NCBI GenBank assembly: GCA_019113175.1
Contig: DXHY01000048.1
Coordinates: 1-64,000, forward strand
Reading direction: 5' to 3'
DNA length: 64,000 bases
Source of the DNA: Candidatus Eisenbergiella stercoravium
Lineage (GTDB): Bacteria > Bacillota > Clostridia > Lachnospirales > Lachnospiraceae
The notes under the pieces are model-generated. The model was not told the origin of the DNA. It saw only the letters and a list, made by a program, of their open reading frames with translations, and did no database searches. Shown piece by piece: positions 23,610-32,355 of this stretch. A program made the position numbers and the translations under genes. Numbering within the stretch: position 1 is the stretch's first letter; each line of letters opens with the position of its first letter.

Positions 23610-25967
23610 ATGGAAAAATGGACCAGGATCGCACACCAGCCCTGCCTTCCCATGGGGAAGGATGGCAGACGCGTAACGGCGTGCGAAGAACACATTGCCC
23701 TGTCGCTTGCTGCGGCAGAGGAGGGAATGGTGCTTCTGAAGAATGAGGGGAGCGTGCTTCCGCTGCCTGTGGGGACGAAGCTTGCCGTGTTTGGAAAAGG
23801 GCAGATCGATTATGTCCGGGGCGGAGGAGGAAGCGGAGAGGTTACAACCTCTTACACCCGCAATATTTATGAGGGACTGAAAATCAAAGAGGCGGAGGGA
23901 AAGGTGCAGGTATTTGACGCGCTTTCCGTCTTTTATGAGGAAAATGTGAGACAGCAGTATGCGGCCGGTGCGGAAATCGGAAAGACGGTGGAGCCTGATG
24001 TTTCCCAAAAGCTTCTGGAGGCGGCACGCAGATTTACCGATACGGCCGTGATCGTGATCAACCGGTTTTCCGGAGAAGGATGGGACAGAAAGGGGGTTCC
24101 GGGAGACGGTGACTTCTATCTTTCCGCGCAGGAGCAGGCCATGGTGGAGGCGGTAAAGACTGCGTTCCCGAGAGTGATCGCCGTTCTGGATGTGGGAGGA
24201 ATGGTGGATTCTTCCTGGTTTAAGGATGTACCGGCCATTCAGTCCGTGCTTCTGGCCTGGCAGGCGGGAATTGAGGGAGGGCTTGCCATTGCGGATCTTC
24301 TGTGTGGAGACGCAAATCCTTCCGGAAAGCTGGTGGATACCTTTGCCGGCTCCTTTGATGACTATCCTTCCTCCGCGCATTTCAATGATTCCGAGGATTA
24401 TGTGGAATATACGGAAGATATTTATGTGGGGTACCGCTATTTCGAGACGATTCCGGGCGCAGTGCAGAAGGTGAATTATCCCTTCGGTTTCGGCCTTTCT
24501 TATACACAGTTCGTAATTGATCAGGTGAAGGGAGAGGAAAAGGACGAAACGATCTGCCTTTCGGCCTGCGTGACCAATGTGGGAGAACGGCCAGGTAAGG
24601 AAGTGGTTCAGGTCTATGCGCAGGCCCCTCAGGGAAAGCTGGGCAAGCCCGCAAAAGCCCTTGCTGCCTTTGTGAAAACCAGGCTTCTTGCGCCGGGAGA
24701 GACACAGATGGTCTTTCTTTCCTTTACTGCGGATTCCCTTGCCAGCTACGACGACCTTGGAAAGGTGGCAAAATCGGCATATGTCTGCGAAGCGGGAGAC
24801 TATTGCTTCTATCTGGGAAATTCTGTGAGAAATACGGTTGAGGTGCCTTTTGTTCATACAGAACCGGCGGACCGCATTGTGCAGCAGCTTACGAAGCGGG
24901 TAGCTCCCGTGGCGCTCCCGAAGCGGATGCTGGCGGACGGAAGCTATGAAGCGCTTCCTGTGACCTCAGACGGAAGCAGGGATATCAATCCCGGCTTTGT
25001 GGAAGGCATGCAGCCCCATAAGGGGAACTGGCGGGATGATCTGGCGCTTTCAACGGGAAAGAATGCTGAGACGTCCGACCGGAAATTTATGCTCATGGAT
25101 GTGGTAAACGGCGTCTGCACCATGGATGATTTCCTCGCACAGCTCACCAACGGACAGCTCATTGACCTTCTCTGCGGCCAGCCGAATACGGGAGTAGCGA
25201 ATACCTTCGGTATGGGAAATCTGCCGGAATACGGTGTCCCGAACCTGATGACGGCGGACGGCCCCGCCGGCGTGCGGATTCAGCCTCAGATGGGTGTATG
25301 TACCACGGCCTGGCCGTGCGCCACACTGCTTGCCTGTACCTGGAATACGCAGATTGTGGAGCAGGTGGGCGCTGCGGGAGCTCTGGAAATGAAGGAAAAC
25401 AACCTCGGCGTGTGGCTGACTCCTGCCATGAACATCCACAGAAGCCCGCTGTGCGGCCGGAACTTTGAATACTATTCAGAAGACCCTCTCATCGCCGGAA
25501 AGATGGCCGCGGCGATGGTGCGCGGCATCCAGTCCCGCCACATCGGCGCCAGCGTGAAGCATTTCTGCTGTAACAATAAGGAAACCAACCGCAAGGAGAG
25601 CGACTCCAGGGTGTCCGAACGGGCGCTTCGTGAGATCTATCTGAAGGGCTTTGAGATCGCCGTAAAGGAAGCGCAGCCCTGGACTCTGATGACCTGCTAC
25701 AATCTGGTGAACGGGCAGTACGCTTCCGAACGGAAGGATCTGCTGGCAGGTATCCTCCGTGAAGAGTGGGGCTTTGAAGGCATGGTGACCACAGACTGGT
25801 GGAACAAGGCCTATCAGTATAAGGAGATCAAGGCCGGAAACGATCTGAAGATGGGAGCCGGAGAGCCTGACGCTGTGCTGGAAGCCCTCCGGGAAGGAAA
25901 GGTGACCCGTGAGGAAATCGCGGTCTGCGCCAGGCGGGTGCTGGAAACCATCATGAAGTTTGATTGA
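23610..25967 (+). CDS. GH3 beta-glucosidase with permuted domain order
   Basis: A 785-residue glycoside hydrolase family 3 enzyme in which the usual C-terminal domain comes first. Residues of about 15-300 are the GH3 alpha/beta sandwich (EEGMVLLKNEGSVLPLP, then GGGGSGEVTTSY), followed by a fibronectin-III-like segment (GKEVVQVYAQAPQGKLGKPA), then the TIM-barrel domain (about 500-785) with TADGPAGVR, MNIHRSPLCGRNFEYYSEDP and KHFCCNNKETNR. The nucleophile is Asp729 in GMVTTDWWN. This inverted order is known from rumen bacterial beta-glucosidases (Butyrivibrio, Ruminococcus). No signal peptide, so it acts inside the cell. GGAGGG seven bases before ATG 23610 sets the start. Confidence 0.92.
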   Translation: MEKWTRIAHQPCLPMGKDGRRVTACEEHIALSLAAAEEGMVLLKNEGSVLPLPVGTKLAVFGKGQIDYVRGGGGSGEVTTSYTRNIYEGLKIKEAEGKVQVFDALSVFYEENVRQQYAAGAEIGKTVEPDVSQKLLEAARRFTDTAVIVINRFSGEGWDRKGVPGDGDFYLSAQEQAMVEAVKTAFPRVIAVLDVGGMVDSSWFKDVPAIQSVLLAWQAGIEGGLAIADLLCGDANPSGKLVDTFAGSFDDYPSSAHFNDSEDYVEYTEDIYVGYRYFETIPGAVQKVNYPFGFGLSYTQFVIDQVKGEEKDETICLSACVTNVGERPGKEVVQVYAQAPQGKLGKPAKALAAFVKTRLLAPGETQMVFLSFTADSLASYDDLGKVAKSAYVCEAGDYCFYLGNSVRNTVEVPFVHTEPADRIVQQLTKRVAPVALPKRMLADGSYEALPVTSDGSRDINPGFVEGMQPHKGNWRDDLALSTGKNAETSDRKFMLMDVVNGVCTMDDFLAQLTNGQLIDLLCGQPNTGVANTFGMGNLPEYGVPNLMTADGPAGVRIQPQMGVCTTAWPCATLLACTWNTQIVEQVGAAGALEMKENNLGVWLTPAMNIHRSPLCGRNFEYYSEDPLIAGKMAAAMVRGIQSRHIGASVKHFCCNNKETNRKESDSRVSERALREIYLKGFEIAVKEAQPWTLMTCYNLVNGQYASERKDLLAGILREEWGFEGMVTTDWWNKAYQYKEIKAGNDLKMGAGEPDAVLEALREGKVTREEIAVCARRVLETIMKFD

Positions 25968-26001
25968 AAAAGCTGATTTCCGCTGATATTTAAAAACTTA
26001 A

Positions 26002-26050
26002 AATCCGCCCAATCCGATGCACGTCAGTGTCGCGTCGGAATGGGCGGATT
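26002..26050 (+). terminator. Terminator of the lactonase-GH3 operon
   Basis: AATCCGCCCAATCCGA (from 26002) pairs with TCGGAATGGGCGGATT (to 26050) around a long loop. A weak T-rich CTTTG follows. The stem is long, with one small internal irregularity. Confidence 0.7.
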
Positions 26051-26173
26051 CTTTGTGTAACAGTAAAAATAATCCCCTGCTATGCAGGAAGGGAAGATCT
26101 TTAGATAAAAGAATGAACTCCTGTGCTAGATGATAGTTCACCTGAGAGGACGTGTTATAGGTTTTCAGCTGCT

Positions 26174-26449
26174 TCATCCCATCGGCCTGAAGACAGGAAA
26201 ACGGGAAAGAACCGTTGTTACAACCCGGCGGTCCGGGAGATATCCGAGACCTCTGAGCGGTACAGATGACCGCGCTGAAAAGCCCTTGGGTAAAATCTGA
26301 TTCTCCAGCAGATAAATGTTGTTCGAGCTCCAGTGCTCCGTATAAAAGCGGAGCGCCGTAATATGCAGTTTCTCCCGAACCGTTCTGTATCGGTGCAGAG
26401 AATAAATTCTCGAAAGGGAATCGTAAAGAATGTCAAAGGTCAGTTTCAT
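26174..26449 (-). pseudogene. Possible remnant of a CdaR/PucR-type regulator N-terminus
   Basis: An open frame of 91 codons divergent from the MFS gene. Its first 55 residues (MKLTFDILYDSLSRIY then YTEHWSSNNIYLLENQILPK) resemble the N-terminal ligand-sensing start of PucR/CdaR-like regulators in Clostridia, which are normally 350-500 residues long with a C-terminal helix-turn-helix. Here the likeness fades after the LPKG segment and the frame closes. The ribosome-binding site is weak. It may be a decayed regulator or a chance frame. The rest of the 26.05-26.46 kb stretch holds nothing else I can support. Confidence 0.3.
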
Positions 26450-26465
26450 GAATTCTGTTTGCTTC

Positions 26466-26493
26466 TTGAAAAAACGAACATATGTGCTATAAT
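26466..26493 (+). promoter_or_regulatory. Promoter of the MFS transporter gene
   Basis: TTGAAA (26466-26471), 16-base spacer, perfect TATAAT (26488-26493). The start codon is 36 bases downstream of the -10 hexamer. Confidence 0.75.
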
Positions 26494-26515
26494 TAAATAA
26501 ACGAACATATGTTTT
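26475..26515. promoter_or_regulatory. Two LexA/DinR-like operator boxes around the -10 hexamer
   Basis: CGAACATATGTGCT (26475-26488) and CGAACATATGTTTT (26502-26515) are direct repeats 27 bases apart, one inside the promoter spacer and one over the transcription start region. Against the Gram-positive LexA box CGAACRNRYGTTYG they match 12 and 13 of 14 positions. Repression of the promoter by whatever binds is almost certain from the placement; that it is LexA is inference. Confidence 0.6.
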
Positions 26516-26528
26516 GAGGAGGGCTATT

Positions 26529-27722
26529 ATGGGAGAATTCAAGAGAAAAAGAGAAAATGGGGACGCTCTAGAGTTTACTGCATTTACGATGATTTCAGGT
26601 TTGATTTCTTTTTCCTATAACGTGGTCATGACAGTGATTCCACTGCGGATGGCGGACCGGGGGCTGGGATATGACAGAATCGGGGGAGCCATGTCCGCTG
26701 TTGCGGTGGGACTGCTGGTAGTGAAGCTGGTGTTTGGTCACCTTTCTGACCGGCTTGGAACGAAGCGGTTTATTTTAACTGCACTTTTGGGACTTGCCGT
26801 TGTTTCCGTACTGCTGGGACGGGCAGATGATCTAGCGTCCTATGCTGTACTGATGGCGGCGCTGGGGATTTTTCGGGGGATTTTTCTTTCGGTAAATGGC
26901 TCTTTTGTGATGGATATGGCGGAAGGAGGAGGCTATGGGAAAATATATGGAGCGGTGCAGGGTATTTCCTCGTTGTTCGCCAGCGCAGGAGGCATGGCGG
27001 CCGGAATGCTGTATTTCCAGAAAGAAGGGGAATATGCTCTGTATCTGTGCGGAATTCTGATGGGAGCATCCGTCATATGGGCAGGGTATGCGCTGAAAAA
27101 GAGTACGCAGGTATCAGGGAAAAAGCAGCCAGTGACTCAGATTTTCTGTTCCATGAACAGACGGATTCTTCTGTTTTGCCTGATCGTGTTCCTGCAGTCT
27201 TTTGTAGCAGGACCCATGTGGAGTTTCCTGATTCCGATGTACTGTTATAATGTGTTGCTCTTTTCGCCTGCCGCGCTCGGCGTGCTCATGTCGCTGGACG
27301 AACTGGTGAGCGCGCCTACATATATGTTGGCAGGTCGTCTTGTAGACCGATTTCCGGTGATCCGTTTCAACGTGATCTTCCTGATCCTGACGGCAGCAGG
27401 AGGAGTGCTTTTGATGCGGACCACATCCACAGTATCATTCATGGCCGTTTTTCTGCTCTGTAGCATTTCGATTTCCTGCACATTTGTCGGAATTCCCAAA
27501 GAAAGAGCCGGCTATATCAGAAAGGAACAGAAAGGTCTGGAACTGGCTCTGATTTCTCTGTGTGGAAGTATTGGGGATACCCTTGGGAGCAATGTGCTGG
27601 GACAGATTGCGGAACGTTTTTCCCTCAACCAGTGTATGCTTTTGTTCGCGGGAGCTTATGTCCTTATGGCAGGACTGGCTGCCCTTCCTGCCCTGGACCG
27701 CCAGAAAACGGAAAGCTCATAA
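26529..27722 (+). CDS. Major facilitator superfamily transporter
   Basis: A 397-residue integral membrane protein with about twelve hydrophobic helices. The MFS motif A is recognisable in the loop after the second helix (FGHLSDRLGTKRF), and a second copy-like GRLVDRFPV in the C-terminal half. It is a drug- or metabolite-efflux type of porter by size and motif, but the substrate cannot be inferred. ATG 26529 lies six bases after GAGGAGG and is preferred to the TTG five codons upstream. It is monocistronic, convergent with aroC, and carries a promoter with two LexA-like boxes, which would fit an inducible stress exporter. Confidence 0.88.
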   Translation: MGEFKRKRENGDALEFTAFTMISGLISFSYNVVMTVIPLRMADRGLGYDRIGGAMSAVAVGLLVVKLVFGHLSDRLGTKRFILTALLGLAVVSVLLGRADDLASYAVLMAALGIFRGIFLSVNGSFVMDMAEGGGYGKIYGAVQGISSLFASAGGMAAGMLYFQKEGEYALYLCGILMGASVIWAGYALKKSTQVSGKKQPVTQIFCSMNRRILLFCLIVFLQSFVAGPMWSFLIPMYCYNVLLFSPAALGVLMSLDELVSAPTYMLAGRLVDRFPVIRFNVIFLILTAAGGVLLMRTTSTVSFMAVFLLCSISISCTFVGIPKERAGYIRKEQKGLELALISLCGSIGDTLGSNVLGQIAERFSLNQCMLLFAGAYVLMAGLAALPALDRQKTESS

Positions 27723-27762
27723 ACGAGTATCATTACCAAAAATAAAGAAATAGTCTGCCCGG

Positions 27763-28857
27763 TCATACCTTATAGAAATCCCGAATCCGGTCCAGCCTTG
27801 CGGTCATGTTGGAAAGCAGGGCGTCGGCAAGCACCAGCGCGGTCATGGCCTCCACCACCACCACGGCGCGGGGAACGATCACGGGATCATGACGTCCCTT
27901 GATACGGATGGTGATGTTTTCCCCGGCCTGATTTACTGTCCGCTGATCCGAAAAAATGGAGGCAGTGGGTTTGATGTGGGCACGAAGAAGGATACGGCTT
28001 CCGTCGCTGATGCCGCCGAGAATTCCTCCTGCATGGTTGGTTTCCTTTTCTACATGGCCGTCGCGCATGCGGAAGGGGTCGTTGTTTTCAGAGCCGCGTG
28101 CCTGGGAAACGGCGGTTCCGTCTCCGATCTCTACCGCCTTTACAGCGCCGATGGACATGACGGCTCCCGCGAGAGCGGCGTCCAGCTTATCGAATACGGG
28201 ATCGCCGAGACCGGCGGGAACGCCGTCCGCAAAACATTCCACCACGCCGCCGGAGGAATCAAACTGCTTCATGCATTCATTCAGATAATCCTGCGCCCGG
28301 GCAGCGGCATCCGCATCCGGCATGCAGAGAGGATTTCTGGATATTTCTTCCTGACAGAAGCTTTCACAGGCAATGGGGCCGATGCTTTTGGTATAGGCAC
28401 AGACCCGGATGCCGAGCTGCTTTAAAAACAGGGATGCGATAGCCCCCGCTGCGACTCTTCCTGCAGTCTCCCGCCCTGATGAGCGTCCGCCGCCCCGGTA
28501 ATCCCGGAAGCCATATTTCATATCATAGGTGTAATCAGCATGCCCCGGCCTGTAATAGGAAGCGATTTCGCTGTAATCAGAAGATCGCTGAGAGGTGTTG
28601 GGAATGAGAAGGCTGATGGGCGTTCCGGTGGACCTCCCTTCAAAGACACCGGAAAGGATCTGTACCTCATCCGCTTCCTTCCGCGGTGTGGAAAAACGGC
28701 TTCCTCCCGGCTTCCTGCGGTCCAGAAAGGTCTGAATTTCCGCTTCGCTTAAGGGAAGTCCCGCAGGAACGCCGTCCACGACGACGCCCAGGGCTTTTCC
28801 ATGGGACTCTCCCCATGTGGTGATTCTGAATTGTTTTCCAAATGTATTTCCGGCCAT
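27763..28857 (-). CDS. aroC: Chorismate synthase
   Basis: Cytoplasmic enzyme that converts 5-enolpyruvylshikimate 3-phosphate to chorismate using reduced FMN, the last step of the shikimate pathway. The 364-residue sequence has the family signatures GNTFGKQFRITTWGESHG at the N-terminus, HADYTYDMKYGFRDYRGGGR, RETAGRVAAGAIA and AGGILGGISDG. Length is normal. AGGAGG precedes the ATG by about seven bases. It stands alone on the minus strand, with repeat copy 2 immediately upstream of its start, so the repeat lies where its promoter or leader would be expected. Confidence 0.96.
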   Translation of the reverse strand: MAGNTFGKQFRITTWGESHGKALGVVVDGVPAGLPLSEAEIQTFLDRRKPGGSRFSTPRKEADEVQILSGVFEGRSTGTPISLLIPNTSQRSSDYSEIASYYRPGHADYTYDMKYGFRDYRGGGRSSGRETAGRVAAGAIASLFLKQLGIRVCAYTKSIGPIACESFCQEEISRNPLCMPDADAAARAQDYLNECMKQFDSSGGVVECFADGVPAGLGDPVFDKLDAALAGAVMSIGAVKAVEIGDGTAVSQARGSENNDPFRMRDGHVEKETNHAGGILGGISDGSRILLRAHIKPTASIFSDQRTVNQAGENITIRIKGRHDPVIVPRAVVVVEAMTALVLADALLSNMTARLDRIRDFYKV

Positions 28858-28899
28858 AATAGCTCCTCCTGTTGGGATTTCGTTGTAGTGCGTTCATTG

Positions 28900-29101
28900 G
28901 TTACAGTTCGCTCCGCGCCATTCGCAAAGCCGCGCTACGCGCTCTCTGCTGCTTCGCAGCTACGAGAAATCGCCTTGGCGATTTCTTGCTCATATACGGG
29001 CGCGGCACGGTAGGGCGAGTGCCCTCCGTCCGCTCAGAGCCAGTCATCTGTTCGTGCAGGCACGACAGCTGCCTGGTTCTGGCGGACGAGTGAACTGTAA
29101 C
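28900..29101. repeat. 202-bp hairpin-rich inverted-repeat element, copy 2
   Basis: Nearly identical to 14102-14304: by eye about ten substitutions and one single-base indel. Ends are GTTACAGTTCGCTC and GAGTGAACTGTAAC (one mismatch between them). The same hairpins are present. Loops differ in four places (TTC to TAC, GTT to TT, GGGT to GAGT, AA to AG) while their stems are unchanged. It sits in the gap between the divergent aroC and tgt genes, 42 bases from the aroC start. Confidence 0.85.
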
Positions 29102-29136
29102 CTACATTATACCCCCGATCAAAAAGCCGGGCAAGC

Positions 29137-29165
29137 TTGATTGAGAAAGAAGAATATGATAAGAT
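29137..29165 (+). promoter_or_regulatory. Promoter of tgt
   Basis: TTGATT (29137-29142), 17-base spacer, TAAGAT (29160-29165), 80 bases before the tgt start, with the leader hairpin in between. Confidence 0.55.
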
Positions 29166-29194
29166 AAAACGGTTCTGATTTTGTAAATGACCCG

Positions 29195-29221
29195 GGCAGA
29201 ACCGGAATCTGCGGTTCTGCC
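29195..29221 (+). other. Perfect 10-bp hairpin in the tgt leader
   Basis: GGCAGAACCG and CGGTTCTGCC pair completely around GAATCTG. It ends about six bases before the AAAGGAG ribosome-binding site and has no T tract, like the hairpin in front of gltX. No preQ1-type aptamer features are seen. Confidence 0.6.
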
Positions 29222-29245
29222 TGATGAAAGGAGAAAATATACAGC

Positions 29246-30391
29246 ATGTATCGTCTGATCAGGCAGGAAGGAAGAGCGAAACGGGGAGAGCTGGTGACCG
29301 TACACGGCACAATTCAGACCCCGGTTTTCATGAATGTTGGAACCGCAGCTGCGATTAAGGGAGCGGTGTCTACGGAGGATCTGGAGCAGATCAAAACCCA
29401 GGTGGAGCTGTCCAATACCTATCATCTCCATGTGAGGCCCGGTGACGAGGTGGTGAAGAAGCTTGGCGGCCTGCATAAATTCATGTCATGGAACCGGCCC
29501 ATCCTCACGGATTCCGGCGGATTTCAGGTGTTTTCTCTGGCAACGCTGAGAAAAATCAAAGAGGAAGGTGTCTATTTTCATTCCCATGTGGACGGAAGAA
29601 AGATTTTCATGGGGCCGGAGGAAAGCATGCGCATCCAGTCCAATCTGGCTTCCACCATTGCCATGGCCTTTGACGAATGTGCTCCTGCGAAGGCGGAGCG
29701 GGATTATGTGGAAAATTCCGTGGCAAGAACCACCCGCTGGCTGGCGAGATGCAAGGACGAGATGAAGCGCCTGAACGGTCTGGAGGATACCATCAATAAG
29801 AATCAGCTTCTGTTTGGCATCAATCAGGGAGCGGTTTACACGGATATCCGGATCGACCACGCGAAGCGGATCGCGGAGATGGAGCTGGACGGCTACGCCA
29901 TCGGCGGTCTTGCGGTTGGTGAGACCCATGAGGAGATGTATCATGTGCTGGATGAAACGGTGCCGTATCTTCCGGTGGACAAGCCCACCTATCTGATGGG
30001 CGTGGGAACTCCGGCAAACATTCTGGAGGGCGTGGAGAGAGGCGTGGACTTTTTTGACTGTGTTTATCCCACGAGAAATGGGCGGCATGGACACCTGTAT
30101 ACGAATCACGGAAAGATCAATCTGTTCAATGCGAAGTACGAGCTGGATGACAGACCGATTGAGGAGGGATGCGGGTGCCCGGCCTGCCGCAGATATTCCA
30201 GAGCCTATATCCGCCATCTGCTGAAGGCGAAGGAGATGCTGGGAATGCGTCTCTGCGTGCTGCATAACCTGTGGTTTTACAACACCATGATGGAAGAAAT
30301 CCGGGATGCGCTGGATGAAGGCCGTTTCGCGGCATATAAAAAGGAAAAACTGGACCGCATGAACGCCGGAGGCGCCGAAGAGACCGCATAG
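29246..30391 (+). CDS. tgt: Queuine/preQ1 tRNA-guanine transglycosylase
   Basis: Exchanges guanine-34 for the queuosine precursor preQ1 in tRNAs with GUN anticodons (Asp, Asn, His, Tyr). The 381-residue protein has the TIM-barrel signatures LTDSGGFQVFSL (proton acceptor Asp), GGLAVGE, the catalytic nucleophile region FDCVYPTRNGRHG, and the zinc site CGCPACRRYSRAYIRHL with the later LHNL histidine. Length is typical. The AAAGGAG site is 12 bases before the ATG. It precedes yajC, the order usual in bacteria (tgt-yajC), although yajC also has its own promoter here. Confidence 0.96.
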   Translation: MYRLIRQEGRAKRGELVTVHGTIQTPVFMNVGTAAAIKGAVSTEDLEQIKTQVELSNTYHLHVRPGDEVVKKLGGLHKFMSWNRPILTDSGGFQVFSLATLRKIKEEGVYFHSHVDGRKIFMGPEESMRIQSNLASTIAMAFDECAPAKAERDYVENSVARTTRWLARCKDEMKRLNGLEDTINKNQLLFGINQGAVYTDIRIDHAKRIAEMELDGYAIGGLAVGETHEEMYHVLDETVPYLPVDKPTYLMGVGTPANILEGVERGVDFFDCVYPTRNGRHGHLYTNHGKINLFNAKYELDDRPIEEGCGCPACRRYSRAYIRHLLKAKEMLGMRLCVLHNLWFYNTMMEEIRDALDEGRFAAYKKEKLDRMNAGGAEETA

Positions 30392-30475
30392 CGGATTCTG
30401 TTGTACATCCTGTGAAACGGCAGGGCGGGCGGCCTGATGCAGACAGGAAAATCCGGAAAGAAACCGGAATGGGGC

Positions 30476-30504
30476 TTGCGTGATCGGCATTTTTTGTGTA
30501 TGAT
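30476..30504 (+). promoter_or_regulatory. Promoter of yajC
   Basis: TTGCGT (30476-30481), 17-base spacer, TATGAT (30499-30504). It lies 85 bases after the tgt stop codon. Confidence 0.5.
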
Positions 30505-30588
30505 TGTAGGGATAGCGTTACAACTGAAAATGTAACGGGATAATGAATGGCCGCAGGAGCGGTACGAACTTAGGAGGATTTGAAAGAA

Positions 30589-30909
30589 ATGGGTATTTTG
30601 GCGAGTGAAACAACGGCGGCTGCTGGCACAGGCGGAATGATCGGTATGATCCTGGTCTATGTGGTTATCTTCGGCGCGTTCTTTTATTTCGTAATGTATC
30701 GTCCGCAGAAGAAGGAGCAGAAAAAGATGAACGCCATGCTTTCTTCTCTGGAGATCGGAGACAGCGTTCTTACCAACAGCGGTTTTTACGGCGTGATTAT
30801 TGATATCACGGATGATACGGTTATCGTGGAGTTCGGCAATAACAAGAACTGCCGTATTCCCATGCAGAAATCTGCCATTGCGCAGGTGGAGAAGCCGGAC
30901 GAGGAATAA
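30589..30909 (+). CDS. yajC: YajC, Sec translocase accessory subunit
   Basis: A 106-residue single-span membrane protein. The N-terminal helix (GMIGMILVYVVIFGAFFYFV) is followed by the family hallmark MYRPQKKEQKKMNAMLSSLE and then a small beta domain (GDSVLTNSGFYGVIIDI, ending KNCRIPMQKSAIAQVE). YajC joins SecDF and YidC in assisting protein export. AGGAGG at 30572-30577 fits ATG 30589 (11 bases) far better than the in-frame TTG at 30580. secDF is not in the window. A terminator follows 100 bases downstream. Confidence 0.93.
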   Translation: MGILASETTAAAGTGGMIGMILVYVVIFGAFFYFVMYRPQKKEQKKMNAMLSSLEIGDSVLTNSGFYGVIIDITDDTVIVEFGNNKNCRIPMQKSAIAQVEKPDEE

Positions 30910-31010
30910 ATGACGTGTATGTGCCGTGGTGTATTCCATGGTGATGAAGGACAGGGGAAACTATTCGCTGTAGCTATGACAGAAAGAGAATCCATTACTG
31001 CAGGTTATTT

Positions 31011-31046
31011 CAGCCATATCGAAAGGATATGGCTGATTTTGTTTTC
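31011..31046 (+). terminator. Terminator of yajC
   Basis: CAGCCATATC (31011-31020) pairs perfectly with GATATGGCTG (31026-31035), followed by ATTTTGTTTTC. Confidence 0.85.
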
Positions 31047-31061
31047 AAAGGATCTTTTTTG

Positions 31062-31090
31062 TTGAAATTCGATATTCAATAAGCTATGAT
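31062..31090 (+). promoter_or_regulatory. Promoter of leuB-ilvD-ilvB
   Basis: TTGAAA (31062-31067), 17-base spacer, TATGAT (31085-31090). A leader of about 135 bases follows, containing GC-rich inverted repeats (for example GCGCCGCCCGGCGC just before the ribosome-binding site). No T-box motif or obvious leucine-rich leader peptide is visible. Confidence 0.65.
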
Positions 31091-31232
31091 AAAAGAGATA
31101 ATCTTACGTGAAGAATTCCGGGCATCGGGCGTGGGAGCGCTCAGCGCCCGGCTTTCCCATATACAGCCGTTTTTTGAAAAAGAAAAGAATGGCTGAAACA
31201 GCGCCGCCCGGCGCGGAAAAGGAGCAGAGAGG

Positions 31233-32327
31233 ATGAAGTTGAAAATCGGATGTATTTCCGGTGATGGTATCGGACCGGAAATTGTAAGAGAAGCGAAAAA
31301 GGTGCTGGACGCCGTGACGGCGAAATACGGGCATGAGATTTCGTATACGGAGATTCTGATGGGCGGAGCGTCCATTGATGTGCATGGCGTTCCGCTGACT
31401 CCGGAAGCTGTACAGGCGGCGAAGGAGAGCGATGCCGTGCTGATGGGTTCCATTGGAGGGGATGCGAACACTTCTCCCTGGTATAAGCTTCCGCCGGACC
31501 GCCGCCCGGAGGCCGGCCTTCTTGCCATCCGCAAGGAGCTGGGACTGTTTGCAAACCTGCGTCCTGCGGTACTTTATGAGGAATTGGCGGACGCGTGCCC
31601 GCTGAAAAAGGAAACGAGCGAAGAGGGCTTTGATCTTCTGATCATGAGAGAGCTGACCGGAGGACTGTATTTCGGAGAACGCAGAACCACCGTGGAAAAC
31701 GGACTGCGCACCGCGGTTGACACTCTGGTTTATAATGAAAATGAGATCCGCAGAATTGCCATCAGGGCGTTTGATATCGCGCGCAAGCGCAGGGGAAAGG
31801 TGACAAGTGTGGATAAGGCGAATGTGCTGGATTCCTCCCGCCTGTGGAGGGCGGTGGTGAACGAGGTGGCGGCGGATTATCCGGATGTGGAGCTTTCCCA
31901 TATGCTGGTAGATAACTGCGCCATGCAGCTGGTGAAGGATCCCGCGCAGTTTGACGTGATTCTGACCGAGAACATGTTCGGAGACATTCTTTCCGATGAG
32001 GCGAGCATGGTGACCGGCTCTATCGGGATGCTGGCCAGCGCCAGCCTGAACGACACGAAGTTCGGCCTGTATGAGCCCAGCCACGGCAGTGCGCCGGATA
32101 TTGCGGGAAAGAACATCGCAAATCCCATTGCCACGATTCTCAGCGCCGCCATGATGCTCCGCTACAGTTTCGATCTGGACAGAGAAGCGGACGACATCGA
32201 ACGGGCGGTGAAGCAGGTGCTGAAGGAAGGCTTCCGGACGGTGGATATTATGCCGGAGGGCGGAGCCGCCTCCTGCCGGAAATGTTCCTGCAGCGAGATG
32301 GGGGACCTGAATGCGGAACGGATTTGA
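31233..32327 (+). CDS. leuB: 3-isopropylmalate dehydrogenase
   Basis: NAD-dependent oxidative decarboxylation of 3-isopropylmalate in leucine synthesis. The 364-residue protein shows the family start [15 protein letters not shown], the leucine-specific substrate segment [29 protein letters not shown], the metal/substrate Asp region [14 protein letters not shown] and the NAD-binding [14 protein letters not shown]. That the loop reads LGLFANLRP separates it from isocitrate dehydrogenase. It ends with an unusual Cys-containing tail ([12 protein letters not shown]). leuC and leuD are not adjacent. A good ribosome-binding site (AGCAGAGAGG) precedes the ATG. Confidence 0.93.
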   Translation: MKLKIGCISGDGIGPEIVREAKKVLDAVTAKYGHEISYTEILMGGASIDVHGVPLTPEAVQAAKESDAVLMGSIGGDANTSPWYKLPPDRRPEAGLLAIRKELGLFANLRPAVLYEELADACPLKKETSEEGFDLLIMRELTGGLYFGERRTTVENGLRTAVDTLVYNENEIRRIAIRAFDIARKRRGKVTSVDKANVLDSSRLWRAVVNEVAADYPDVELSHMLVDNCAMQLVKDPAQFDVILTENMFGDILSDEASMVTGSIGMLASASLNDTKFGLYEPSHGSAPDIAGKNIANPIATILSAAMMLRYSFDLDREADDIERAVKQVLKEGFRTVDIMPEGGAASCRKCSCSEMGDLNAERI

Positions 32328-32355
32328 ATTTGATGATGAGGAAAGGAAGAAAGCT

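Noticed and set aside
29195-29221. preQ1 riboswitch in the tgt leader
   Set aside because: The region is a simple perfect hairpin with no A-rich tail or pseudoknot partner near the ribosome-binding site.
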